13,034 nt of DNA from Komagataeibacter kakiaceti JCM 25156 (GTDB taxonomy: Bacteria > Pseudomonadota > Alphaproteobacteria > Acetobacterales > Acetobacteraceae). The position numbers were made by a program, and so were the translations under genes. Under the pieces are notes generated by a model. That model had not been told where the DNA came from, ran no database searches, and saw only the letters and a list, made by a program, of their open reading frames with translations. Positions within the stretch are counted from its first letter, which is position 1, and each line of letters opens with the position of its first letter. Positions 1 through 7,592 of this stretch are shown one piece after another. The stretch spans positions 1-13,034 of the forward strand of contig NZ_BAIO01000029.1 of NCBI RefSeq assembly GCF_000613305.1, in the 5' to 3' direction.

Positions 1-110
1 CTGGCGGGCACATCGCCAGGGGCGCGCAATGCGCTCACGCCCGTGCCCAGGTACGGGATCAGGCGCCCGGCCCGCAGGCCCGCGCTGATTTCGTGGGTGA
101 CGTCACTCAT
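1..110 (-). CDS. SIR2-like protein of nif clusters, N-terminal fragment (runs off the window)
   Basis: Only the first 36 codons are visible. The ATG at 110-108 overlaps the nifT stop codon in an ATGA arrangement, so the gene is translationally coupled to nifT and is the sixth gene of the nifB operon. The visible protein begins MSDVTHEISAGLRAGRLIPY and continues LGTGVSALRAP. The segment RLIPYLGTGVS resembles the nucleotide-binding start of SIR2-family proteins, and SIR2-like proteins are known next to nifZ/nifT in several alphaproteobacterial diazotrophs. The function there is not established. The reading frame is open to the edge. Family assignment rests on a short segment plus gene context, so it is tentative. 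Confidence 0.5.
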   Translation of the reverse strand, partial: MSDVTHEISAGLRAGRLIPYLGTGVSALRAPGDVPA

Positions 111-331
111 GTAACCTCCCCTTCTTCCTCGCTCCGCTTGCGAGCGTTGACCGTTATCGGCAACCGGGGTTCGGCTTCCATTTCCGGAAGTTCAAGCACC
201 CAGCCGTTCTTGAGTTTGATCCATCCCCCCCACAGCGCATCATGCTGCTGGGCGACGACTGGTTCCTCCAGATCCTTTTTCGGCACATAAATCGACAATC
301 CACGCGTATCCCGCCGCACCATGACCTTCAT
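107..331 (-). CDS. nifT: NifT/FixU family protein
   Basis: This 74-residue protein matches the small NifT/FixU family over its whole length. It starts MKVMVRR, followed by the family hallmark LSIYVPKKDLEEPVV at about residues 12-26, then LWGGWIKLKNGWVLELPEM, and ends in the usual RLPITVNARK segment. The family is about 70 residues long, so it is complete. NifT is co-transcribed with nitrogenase maturation genes in many diazotrophs, but its biochemical role is unknown and mutants often show little effect. Its ATG overlaps the nifZ stop (ATGA) and its own stop overlaps the next ATG, so three genes are tightly coupled. Expression is expected from the nifB sigma-54 promoter. Confidence 0.93.
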   Translation of the reverse strand: MKVMVRRDTRGLSIYVPKKDLEEPVVAQQHDALWGGWIKLKNGWVLELPEMEAEPRLPITVNARKRSEEEGEVT

Positions 332-606
332 TTTACTGCCTCTGCTTCCACGTTGAGTTCGCGCGCGCGCATGCCGACCACCGTCCCACGCTCGATGAAT
401 TCGACGGCGTAAATGTAATAGCGCTGCAAAAAGACGCCGATGTCGCGCACGTAGCCGACATCGCCCTTGTGAACCAGCATTTCACCGATTTCCCGGCCCG
501 CGAATGTCCCGTCGTTTTTCACGTAACGGGTCGCGCGCACTTTCGTGCCGGGCATGAAAACGGGCTGCCTGCGGATCTCGATTTCTTCTTCACGTCCCAG
601 TCCCAT
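328..606 (-). CDS. nifZ: NifZ family nitrogenase maturation protein
   Basis: This 92-residue protein carries the conserved NifZ core: PVFMPGTKVRATRYVKNDGT at about residues 15-34, then GEMLVHKGDVGYVRDIG and FLQRYYIYAVEFIERGTVVG. In Azotobacter NifZ helps form the second P-cluster pair of the MoFe protein, acting as a cytoplasmic assembly factor. The length fits the short alphaproteobacterial form; some species have a longer C-terminal tail. The start ATG at 606 follows a good ribosome binding site (AGGAAGGA about 7 nt upstream). Those bases lie inside the 3' end of the frame-restored LRV gene, so the two genes overlap by 17 nt. NifT follows with an ATGA overlap. Confidence 0.93.
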   Translation of the reverse strand: MGLGREEEIEIRRQPVFMPGTKVRATRYVKNDGTFAGREIGEMLVHKGDVGYVRDIGVFLQRYYIYAVEFIERGTVVGMRARELNVEAEAVK

Positions 607-1407
607 CGGGGTGTTCCTTCCTGATATTTTCAGACAGACGACACTTGATCAGATCCTGCACGAGCGGTTCATCGTCATCGGCAAGTTCATGCAGCATGTC
701 GGATGGTAACCGCTCGATCGCGGTGTAACGGACGCGCAGGTCCTCATCGGTCGCCAGGATCGCCAGCAGCGACGTTGCACGCGCGTTGCCAGAATCTGGC
801 GCACCGTAGGCTCGGGATCAGCCAGCATGGACGAAAGATAGGCCGGTGCGATACGGCGGGCGACCCACCGGCGGACATCCGGGTCCACATCCCGGACGGC
901 TGTCAGCAGCATTTCCGGCGCAAGCCGACGCACCACCATGAGGCGGACGCCCGCGTCCGTATCCGCCAGCAGTTCGAGCAGCTCCCTGCCCTCCAGCCTG
1001 CTGGCCAGGGCGATCCTGACCCGCCGGTCCGGGTCGGTGGACATGGGCAGGATACGCGCCACCGGCAGGCGCAGGACCGCCCCCACCCTGACCTCCCCTT
1101 CCGGGTCGGCCAGCATGGGGGGCAGCCGGAATATCGTGCAGTACCGGACGGCGATGGCCCGGACTTCATCATAGGGATGATCGAGGTATTCATCCGCCAC
1201 CGATGGGTTATGGCGGAAAAACCTGTCCACACGCCGGGCCCGGCGGTCACGCACGCAGCTACGTCCCCGCTGGCACCGGCCATCACGATGCATGGGTTCA
1301 TGCCGGCAGTCGCGACAGCGTACCTGCCGCCCCTGCCAGTCCACGACTTCATTCGTAAGATCGGCAGGGGCATCGGCCGTAGCGTGTTCCGGCGTGTCCT
1401 CACTCAT
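590..1407 (-). CDS. LRV (leucine-rich repeat variant) 4Fe-4S protein of nif operon, apparent frameshift
   Basis: The N-terminus carries four cysteines (31, 34, 45, 51; C-x2-C-x10-C-x5-C) like the iron-sulfur domain of the Azotobacter vinelandii LRV protein. They are followed by repeats of the type LADPEGEVRVGAVLRL, LADTDAGVRLMVVRRL and VDPDVRRWVARRI, an alpha-helical repeat scaffold. The role in nitrogen fixation is unknown, but the family is typically encoded next to nifB/fdxN, as here. The reading frame as written changes character after about residue 209 and ends at 649. Adding one base near 771-783 restores the repeat pattern (LLAILATDEDLRVRYTAIER, then LPSDMLHELADDDEPLV) and moves the stop to 590, giving 272 residues. 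The start ATG at 1407 follows GGGGGG 7 nt upstream. The family call is strong; the exact 3' end depends on the frameshift. Confidence 0.85.
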
Positions 1408-1428
1408 GCGACAGCCCCCCGGAACAGG

Positions 1429-1623
1429 TCAGGCCGGAATGCAGGTATTGGGCACGGGACAGACTTCGGCGCACTGCGCCACGTCAAAATGCCCTTCGCA
1501 TTCCGTGCACTTCTTGGGATTGATCACGTACAGGTCGTTCTTGAGGGTGATCGCGCCGTTCGGGCACTCGAATTCGCAAGCGCCGCAGACCGTGCACTGG
1601 GACGTAACAATTTTGTAGGCCAT
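1429..1623 (-). CDS. fdxN: FdxN-type 2[4Fe-4S] ferredoxin
   Basis: This 64-residue bacterial-type ferredoxin has one classical cluster motif C10-x2-C13-x2-C16-x3-C20-P. The second motif is C39-x2-C42-x8-C51-x3-C55-P, with the enlarged gap typical of nif-linked FdxN ferredoxins. A ninth cysteine lies at 61. FdxN proteins are low-potential electron carriers. In related diazotrophs they support nitrogenase electron supply or NifB-dependent cofactor synthesis, which fits its place directly after nifB. The ATG at 1623 is preceded by AGGAGAG about 6 nt upstream. The gap to nifB is 38 bp and to the LRV gene 21 bp, with no promoter seen in either, so it belongs to the nifB operon. Confidence 0.93.
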   Translation of the reverse strand: MAYKIVTSQCTVCGACEFECPNGAITLKNDLYVINPKKCTECEGHFDVAQCAEVCPVPNTCIPA

Positions 1624-1661
1624 GATCTTCTCTCCTGGTTTATGTATGAAAGGTTGCGGAT

Positions 1662-3136
1662 TCAGGCTGTCTGCCGGATTTCCGTACCGAAGGCGCTGGC
1701 ATACCAGCCGGTAATCCCGGCCTCGATCCAGTCATGGGCATAGTCATGACTGACCTCGATCCCAGCTTCCTTCAGGCTGTCGCGCGGGCAGTCCCCCACC
1801 TTGGCGCACAGCACGGCACGAACGCCCTCCAGCGCCTCGATCGTGCTGTCGAGCGTTGCGTCCTCGCCCCATCCACCTTCGCAGTAATTGTCCACCTTGC
1901 GGTGGCCGGTGAATGTGATCCCGGATGCCGAGACCTCGTAAATCTGGAATTCCCGGGCATGACCGAAATGCTGGTTGATCCGGCCACCACCCTTGGTCGC
2001 AACCGCGACAAGGACCGGCGTTTCCGCGTCGATCCCGGCCAGCATCGCGCCGGCGGCCTCGCGCTGCTTCATGTGCTCGCCGCGCTCCTGCGCCACGACC
2101 TCACGATAGGTTTCCCGGCGCGATGGATCGTAGGAGACCTCATCCGCCAACTGGTCCATCGTGAATTCCTGGCCGCGATCCTCACCCAGCAGGCCGACCG
2201 CATCCGCCCGGCACTGGCGGCAGTGGCGCATGAGCTTGGTCCCGTCGGACAGGCGGTCCTGCAACGCCTTGAGTTCCTGCGCCTTTGGCCCACGCTGCCC
2301 GGTCAGGCCATAATGCGTGCCATGCGCGGGGTCGGAAATGAGCGGCATGATGTTGTGCAGGAAAGCGCCCCTGGCCTTGACGACCCGGTTCACTTCCATC
2401 AGGTGCTCGTCATTCACGCCGGGGATCATGACGGAATTGATCTTGGTCAGGATGCCGCGCGCGGTCAGCATCTCCAGCCCGAGCATCTGGCGCTCGTGCA
2501 GGATCTTGGAGCGTCCAGCCCCGTCCAGCGCCTGTTCTGGTAGAAAATCCACGGATAGATCTTCGTGCCGATTTCCGGATCAACCATGTTGATCGTGATC
2601 GTTACGTGATCAATGTTCATTTCCGCGATTTCATCGACATGGTCAGGCAGGGCCAGGCCGTTTGTCGACAGGCATAGCTTGATGTCTGGAATATCCTGCG
2701 ACACCTGCGCGAAGGTTTCCCGGGTCTTTTTCCAGTCGTAACAGGCATCGCCCGGCCCGGCGATGCCCAGAACGGAAAGCTGCGGCACTTCGTTGGCGAC
2801 CGTAATGACCTTGCGCCGCGCCTGCGTGGGCGTCAGCTTTTCCGATACGACGCCGGGGCGGCTTTCATTCGCGCAGTCATATTTGCGGTTACAGTAATTA
2901 CACTGGATATTACACGCGGGCGCCACGGCCACATGCATCCGGGCAAAATAATGATGCGCCTCCTCCGAATAGCAGGGGTGATCCTTGACCTTTTCCCATA
3001 TTTCCGGGGGCAGATCGGACGGACCATCGGAACTTCCGCAACTGGAGGAGGAACACCCGCTCTCACCGCTCAGGGCCGAACGCATACCCTGCGCATCCTG
3101 CGGTGCAAGCATATCCAGACTGATGAGCTGTGCCAT
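1662..3136 (-). CDS. nifB: Nitrogenase cofactor biosynthesis protein NifB (radical SAM), one-base frameshift
   Basis: NifB is the radical SAM enzyme that builds NifB-co, the 8Fe-9S-carbide precursor of FeMo-co. From the ATG at 3136 the SAM-cluster motif C75-x3-C79-x2-C82 lies in [24 protein letters not shown] and [15 protein letters not shown] follow, then [20 protein letters not shown] and [20 protein letters not shown]. The C-terminal third is a NifX-like domain ([28 protein letters not shown]). The frame breaks near 2511-2517: upstream reads TGLDA, downstream reads [11 protein letters not shown], and one added base joins them as in normal NifB. The restored protein has 491 residues, a usual length. 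I prefer the ATG at 3136 over 3142 because the GGAG sequence at 3147-3144 sits 7 nt from 3136 but abuts 3142. It is driven by a sigma-54 promoter with a NifA site. Confidence 0.95.
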
Positions 3137-3174
3137 TGCCATTCTCCGGACTGACTTTCGCTAATCAGGTCCGG

Positions 3175-3190
3175 CGCAAGAAACATGCCA
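3175..3190 (-). promoter_or_regulatory. Sigma-54 (-24/-12) promoter of the nifB operon
   Basis: Read on the minus strand the site is TGGCAT-GTTTC-TTGCG. It has the invariant GG and GC with exactly 10 nt between them and differs from the TGGCAC-N5-TTGCW consensus only at peripheral bases. The predicted transcription start is near 3164, giving a leader of about 28 nt to the nifB ATG at 3136. A NifA activator site lies upstream at a suitable distance. The sequence is nearly identical to the modA promoter at 6014-6029. Confidence 0.85.
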
Positions 3191-3250
3191 TGTCGGGGTG
3201 GCGGTGTTATCGGGGGCGTTGTGTTCCCCACGTCAGGAGAGCGACAGGAA

Positions 3251-3266
3251 TGTGCCAACCACGACA
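3251..3266. promoter_or_regulatory. NifA upstream activator sequence (TGT-N10-ACA)
   Basis: The sequence TGT-GCCAACCACG-ACA matches the canonical NifA binding palindrome exactly. Its centre is about 95 bp upstream of the predicted nifB transcription start and 20 bp past the nifA stop codon, inside the short nifA-nifB gap. NifA bound here would contact sigma-54 polymerase at 3175-3190 by DNA looping. Confidence 0.8.
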
Positions 3267-3286
3267 ATTCCGACACTGGCTCTCCA

Positions 3287-5052
3287 TCAGAATTTTTTAA
3301 TGGAAATCCCGTTCTTGCGCAGGGCGTAGCCAATCTGGCGCGGGGTCAGGCCCAGTATGCGCGCGGCCTTGGCCTGCACCCATCCCGCCGTTTCCATCGC
3401 CTCGATCAGTTCCTCGCGCTGCGCGCTCCATTCCCCCTGCGCGGCCGAACAGACCGAGGAAGACGGGCAGGTCGCCGCCGGATCGGGCGCCGGGGACACA
3501 GGCGGTGTCTCAACAACATCATCAACCGGCAGGGATGGCATGGCGGGCGCCGCTGGGGCCGGAGCGTCGTCCTTCTCCACGGTTTCCACGCTGTCATGGG
3601 TCAGTTGCGGCCCGACGGGCGGGACGGCGGGCGTGGGATTGCGCCAGAAAATGGAGGACAGGCATCCATCGCTCCGACAGGCGAAATCCTGTGCGGTAAT
3701 GACAGCGCCTGCGCCAGCGTGGCCGTCCTGCGAATGCAGTTTTCCAGCTCACGCACGTTTCCGGGGAAGTAGCAGGCGCTCAGCACGTCCAGCCCGGTCG
3801 GATCAATGGACAGATCCATATGATTGCTCTCGTTGAAGCGACGCAGGAATTCGTCGGCCAGCAACGGGATGTCGGATATGCGCTCACGCAGTGCGGGAAG
3901 GAAAATGGGGATCACGCTCAGGCGATAGTACAGGTCGGCCCGGAAACGCCCCTTGCTGACCGCTTCCTCCAGGTTGCGGTTTGTCGCGGTCACGATCCGG
4001 ACATTGACCTTGAGCGTGCGGGTTCCCCCCACGCGCTCGAATTCGCCATCCTGAAGCACGCGAAGCAGCTTGGCCTGGAAACTTGGCGAGATTTCACCAA
4101 TTTCATCCATGAACAGCGTGCCGCCATCAGCCAGTTCAAAGCGCCCCTTGCGCTGGTTGAGCGCGCCGGTGAAGGCCCCCTTTTCATGCCCGAACAGTTC
4201 CGATTCCAGAACGCTTTCCGGCAGGGCGGCGCAGTTCAGCTTGACGAACGGCCTGTTCTGCCGGGGCGAGGCCATGTGAATGGCGCGGGCAAAGAGTTCC
4301 TTGCCCGTGCCTGATTCCCCCCGCAGCAGGACGGTGACGTTACTGCGGGCCACGATCTCGACTTTCTTGAGCACGGCGCGCAGGGCCGGACTGTTGCCAA
4401 CAATGCCGAAATCATTTCCGCTGTCCTCATCTTCCGTCAGGATTTTGCGTTCATGCGCGACATCCTTCATCAGCCGTTCGCGATCACGCTGTACCAGACG
4501 ATGGAGGCGCAGCATCTGCCCCATAAGCCCCGCGACCATGGAAAGCAGGCTGACATCAATACTGCCGACGACTGAATCCGCGGCGATCGCGGGCCGGTCC
4601 AGGATCAGGACACCGATGACCTGCTCACGGCTGATGATGGGCACGCCGATAATCCCGATACGGCCGGGTCCAACCTCCCATGCCGGGGCTTTGGCGAAAC
4701 CATATCTGGAATCCCGCGCCACATCGGGAACCAGCAGGGGCTGCTGGCTGGTGACGATCTGCCCGATCGCCTGTTCCGGCATGCTGTCGAAATAGGTTTT
4801 CGCGGCCGTGGGGTCCGCGTAGGTGCTGATGACCGTATCGTTATGTTCCGCGTCATCGAACAGGACGACGGCGGCGTTGTTCATATCGACGAAGTTTTCG
4901 AGAACGGTCAGGACACTTTTGATAATTCCAGACGTTTCCGTCGGCGCACATAAAATTTTGGAAATTTCATGCAATCCGAAGAGAGCGCGCTCCGCCCATG
5001 TTGACTGGCCTGCCATGCTGACGGGCCGACAGGGAATGTGATCCGCAGGCAT
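3287..5052 (-). CDS. nifA: Nif-specific sigma-54-dependent activator NifA, one-base frameshift
   Basis: NifA is the enhancer-binding activator of nif promoters. From the ATG at 5052 (GGGGAGG 8 nt upstream; an in-frame GTG at 5070 lacks such a site) it has an N-terminal GAF domain at about residues 25-185. The AAA+ sigma-54 activation domain follows, with Walker A GESGTGKE (245-252), GAFTGA (292-297) and Walker [11 protein letters not shown] (310-319). Cys427 and Cys439 close the central domain. The frame breaks near 3703-3711, about codon 449. One restored base gives [13 protein letters not shown] and completes the Cys-X11-Cys-X19-Cys-X4-Cys motif of oxygen-sensitive NifA. A Pro/Ala-rich linker and a C-terminal helix-turn-helix ([20 protein letters not shown]) then run to 3287. 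The restored length is 588 residues. As written, the protein would lack its DNA-binding domain. Oxygen sensing through the cysteines is known for this class. Confidence 0.95.
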
Positions 5053-5295
5053 GTCTATTGCCTCCCCCACTTATCCAACTGCACCCAGATATGCCCTTTC
5101 GGAATGCATAGTCATGACATTCCGGCACAAGAGTTACAACCTTCATTTTAAAAATATGAAACATATTATCATAGAATTCGATAACAAATTTCTCAGATTT
5201 TCTGTTTGCATTATTTTTCTTATGCTTACGCCCCCATCGTATATATTCGATCGGGAATAGATATATGTTCCGTTTTATATAGACGCCCGCCAATT
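5053..5295. promoter_or_regulatory. nifA upstream region: AT-rich, with an inverted repeat at 5100-5124
   Basis: This AT-rich gap separates nifA from the DUF2478 gene. It contains a perfect inverted repeat, CGGAATG (5100-5106) and CATTCCG (5118-5124), with an 11-nt spacer, about 48 nt upstream of the nifA start. It could be an operator or a leader hairpin. No sigma-54 -24/-12 element and no TGT-N10-ACA site were found. A weak sigma-70-like stretch reads TATGATAAT on the minus strand. nifA therefore appears to be expressed independently of NifA, but its promoter cannot be placed with confidence. Confidence 0.4.
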
Positions 5296-5874
5296 TCACT
5301 CGGCGTAACGTTCAACGGGCATTCTTTCCGCCGGGTTGCGCACGTACAGATGCGCCCAGTCAAGCAGGCTCGCGCTCTCGGGTGGCAGGACCGGTGCGGC
5401 GTGGGCCTGACCGATAAACGCTTCCCATGCCGGAAGGTGGTTGCGGCTTACGACCACGACAATGGGAATGCCGCGGCAGATCGCCTCCGCTATTTCGGTA
5501 CGCAGGCCGCCGCCTTCCGCCTCGCGCACGCCAAACCGGTTGACGAACAGCACATCGGGGTTCTGTTCGATCCGTGCGCGCAACGTAACGGCCAGCGCGC
5601 CCATTGCATCCATATCCAGCGTACAGGCGCGCGCACCCGCGCCGCGATAGCGGTCCAACCGGATCAGGGAGCCATCGGTCAGGTCGTGCACATACATCTC
5701 GTGGCGGCCATCGCTGCGCAGGCGGCCGCGCTTCTGCACAAAACCGCCTATGTCCAGCCCGCGCGTGCGCAGGATGGTGATGGCATGCCACAGGGCCATT
5801 TCCACTTCCTGCGGATCATTGTCCTGCATGATGACCGCAATCGGATAGGCGTATGAACCTGCATGGTCTGGCAT
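5296..5874 (-). CDS. DUF2478 family protein linked to molybdate transport
   Basis: This 192-residue cytoplasmic protein has the DUF2478 pattern: an early IAVIMQ strand, GLDIGGFVQKRG at about residues 40-51, then DGSLIRLDRYRGAGARACTLD and DVLFVNRFGVREAEGGGLRT, and RGIPIVVVVSR. No signal peptide or membrane segment is visible. The domain's biochemistry is not established to my knowledge. Relatives are often found beside molybdate transport or molybdoenzyme genes, and some annotations call them NTPase-like, though no clear Walker A motif is seen here. It is divergent from modABC and has its own sigma-54 promoter (5913-5928), so a role in molybdenum handling for nitrogenase is a reasonable inference. 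The start ATG at 5874 follows GGGGAG 7 nt upstream. Confidence 0.8.
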   Translation of the reverse strand: MPDHAGSYAYPIAVIMQDNDPQEVEMALWHAITILRTRGLDIGGFVQKRGRLRSDGRHEMYVHDLTDGSLIRLDRYRGAGARACTLDMDAMGALAVTLRARIEQNPDVLFVNRFGVREAEGGGLRTEIAEAICRGIPIVVVVSRNHLPAWEAFIGQAHAAPVLPPESASLLDWAHLYVRNPAERMPVERYAE

Positions 5875-5912
5875 CCTCGTGCTCCCCTATCTTGATTGAC
5901 AGCCTGGTAGCA

Positions 5913-5928
5913 CGCAATTTTCGTGCCG
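5913..5928 (-). promoter_or_regulatory. Sigma-54 promoter of the DUF2478 gene
   Basis: On the minus strand the site reads CGGCAC-GAAAA-TTGCG. It keeps GGCAC, TTGC and the exact 10-nt GG-to-GC spacing; only the first base departs from the TGG consensus. The predicted start is near 5902, leaving about 28 nt to the ATG at 5874 and including its ribosome binding site. No TGT-N10-ACA site was found in the divergent gap. Confidence 0.7.
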
Positions 5929-5996
5929 TGACCTGCATGCGATTATGACAGAACTTTTTCGGTACCAAATATCACGCTGTCTTTATATGTCGTTTC

Positions 5997-6013
5997 CATA
6001 TCGTTCCGATATG
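5997..6013. promoter_or_regulatory. 17-bp perfect palindrome abutting the modA -24 element
   Basis: CATATCG-TTC-CGATATG is a perfect inverted repeat with 7-bp arms and a 3-nt centre. It ends one base before the TGG of the modA sigma-54 promoter. A protein bound here would probably interfere with sigma-54 polymerase, so it is a candidate operator. It does not look like the E. coli ModE box, whose half-sites are arranged the other way round. The binding factor is unknown. Confidence 0.45.
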
Positions 6014-6029
6014 TGGCATGGTTCTTGCG
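6014..6029 (+). promoter_or_regulatory. Sigma-54 promoter of modABC-rpoN
   Basis: TGGCAT-GGTTC-TTGCG has the invariant GG and GC at the right spacing and is identical to the nifB promoter outside the 5-nt spacer. The predicted start is near 6040, giving a leader of about 93 nt to the modA ATG at 6133. Sharing of this element suggests co-regulation with nifB, although no canonical NifA site is visible nearby. Confidence 0.82.
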
Positions 6030-6132
6030 TGTGCCCCGTCATCCCCGGCGTTTTCCGGGGCCTGCCGGGCATATAGCGGACCTGATCCGCCTGCCTCCGT
6101 CAGGATTTATGGCTCGGACAAAAGGTACTGCC

Positions 6133-6909
6133 ATGCGCATACTCCGCTTGATCCTCCTTGTTCCCGCCACCGTCATCGTGCTGTTTGCCGCGCGACAGGG
6201 CATGGCCGCCCCGCTCCGTCTGGCCGTGGCCGCGAATTTCACACAGACAGCGCAACAGCTCGTGGCGGAATTTACACAAAAGACTGGCGTATCCGCGACA
6301 ATCAGTTCCGGGTCGAGCGGGCAGCTTTTCATGCAGATCACGCAGGGCGCGCCGTTCGATATCTTCCTCAGCGCGGATACGAAACGTCCGGCCGACCTGA
6401 TCGCCAGCGGGATGGGTGTGGCCGCCTCCCGCTTCACCTACGCCATCGGTCAACTGGTGCTGTGGACGCCCGCCGCGCACGCGCCACCCGGTGAGCAGAC
6501 ACTGCGTCAGGCCACGTTTACGCATCTGGCCATATGCAACCCCAACACCGCGCCCTACGGCACCGCCGCCATCGAAACGCTGAACGGGCTGGGGCTTTAT
6601 GCCCGACTGAAACCGAAGCTGGTGGTGGCGCAATCGGTCAGTCAGGCGCTGGAACTGGCGCAGAGCGGCAATGCCGAACTCGCCTTTGTCGCCCTGGCCC
6701 AGGTACTCCCGCTGCAAGGGGGCGCGTACTGGCCTGTCCCGTCGGCCCTGTACACACCGATCCGTCAGGATGCGATCCTGCTCTCCCGGTCTGAAGACGA
6801 TGAACAGGCGCAAAAGTTCATGGCCTTTCTGCATGGTGCGAAAGCCAGAAGCCTGATCGGGGCCGCCGGTTATCTTACGGATACACCGGCCGGGGAACCC
6901 ACGCCATGA
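6133..6909 (+). CDS. modA: Molybdate ABC transporter, periplasmic binding protein ModA
   Basis: ModA captures molybdate in the periplasm and delivers it to ModBC. The 258-residue protein starts with a signal peptide (MRILRLILLVPATVIVLFAA), with cleavage likely near residues 24-26. The mature part has the family motifs LAVAANFTQTAQQL (30-43), ISSGSSGQLFMQI (58-69), GAPFDIFLSADTKRP (72-86) and CNPNTAPYGTAA (135-146). An in-frame ATG at 6013 lies inside the promoter and would bury the signal peptide, so 6133 is chosen. The stop overlaps the modB ATG (ATGA). Transcription is expected from the sigma-54 promoter at 6014-6029. Molybdenum uptake here fits supply of FeMo-co to the nitrogenase encoded in the same island. 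Confidence 0.95.
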   Translation: MRILRLILLVPATVIVLFAARQGMAAPLRLAVAANFTQTAQQLVAEFTQKTGVSATISSGSSGQLFMQITQGAPFDIFLSADTKRPADLIASGMGVAASRFTYAIGQLVLWTPAAHAPPGEQTLRQATFTHLAICNPNTAPYGTAAIETLNGLGLYARLKPKLVVAQSVSQALELAQSGNAELAFVALAQVLPLQGGAYWPVPSALYTPIRQDAILLSRSEDDEQAQKFMAFLHGAKARSLIGAAGYLTDTPAGEPTP

Positions 6910-7592
6910 AGGCCCTGCCCCCCGACGTAACGGAAGCGGTGGTCCTGACGCTGGAACTGGCGGCGGTTACGACAACATTGCTGATTGCAATCGCGCTGCC
7001 CATTTCGTGGTGGCTGGCCTGGCCCGGGCGGTGGTGGAAATCCGTGATCGGCGCTGTCATCTCGCTGCCCCTCGTCCTGCCGCCCAGCGTACTGGGATTT
7101 TATTTTCTGGTCGCTTTCGGGCCATCGGGGCCGGGGGGATGGATCGCGCGCCTGTGGGGTGGCCGCACGCTTGCCTTCAGCTTTCCCGGTCTGGTGATCG
7201 GATCCCTGCTTTATGCCCTGCCCTTTGCCGTGCAGCCGATCCAGAATGCATTTCATGCCATGGGGCGCCAGCCGCTTGAAGTCGCGGCGACCCTTGGCGC
7301 GTCACCATGGCGGACCTTCCACAGCGTGGTCATTCCGCTGGCATGGCCGGGCATAGCCACGGCCATCGTGCTGGGATTTGCCCATACGGTGGGCGAATTC
7401 GGGATCGTGCTGATGATTGGCGGGGACATTCCGGGCCATACGCGCGTCCTGTCGGTCGCCCTGTATGATTATGTGGAAAATGCCCGCTGGCATGACGCCA
7501 ACATCATCGCGGCCGGTATGGTCGTCTTCTCGTTCCTGACCATCATGCTTCTCTCCTCGCTCCAGCTTCGTTCGCGGGGACATGATTCATGA
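6906..7592 (+). CDS. modB: Molybdate ABC transporter permease ModB
   Basis: This 228-residue inner-membrane permease has several hydrophobic segments (about residues 10-32, 46-71, 92-112, 145-171 and 198-218). The EAA loop that docks on the ATPase reads EVAATLGASPWRTF (125-138), followed by VIPLAWPGIATAIVLGFAHTV and GEFG, which are typical of ModB. The ISLPLVLPPSVLGFYFL segment is also characteristic. The length is normal for the family. ATGA overlaps with modA before and modC after indicate translational coupling of the three transporter subunits. Confidence 0.95.
   Translation: MKALPPDVTEAVVLTLELAAVTTTLLIAIALPISWWLAWPGRWWKSVIGAVISLPLVLPPSVLGFYFLVAFGPSGPGGWIARLWGGRTLAFSFPGLVIGSLLYALPFAVQPIQNAFHAMGRQPLEVAATLGASPWRTFHSVVIPLAWPGIATAIVLGFAHTVGEFGIVLMIGGDIPGHTRVLSVALYDYVENARWHDANIIAAGMVVFSFLTIMLLSSLQLRSRGHDS

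Noticed and set aside
703..1743. 346-codon plus-strand open frame
   Set aside because: It lies antisense to the LRV gene and fdxN, has low-complexity Arg/His/Pro-rich content and no recognisable domain; a shadow of high-GC coding DNA.
1734..2543. 269-codon plus-strand open frame
   Set aside because: Antisense to nifB, whose conserved motifs explain this stretch.
2465..2552. Programmed frameshifting or two separate genes at the nifB break
   Set aside because: No slippery sequence with downstream structure was evident, NifB is a single chain in known diazotrophs, and a one-base loss explains the data.
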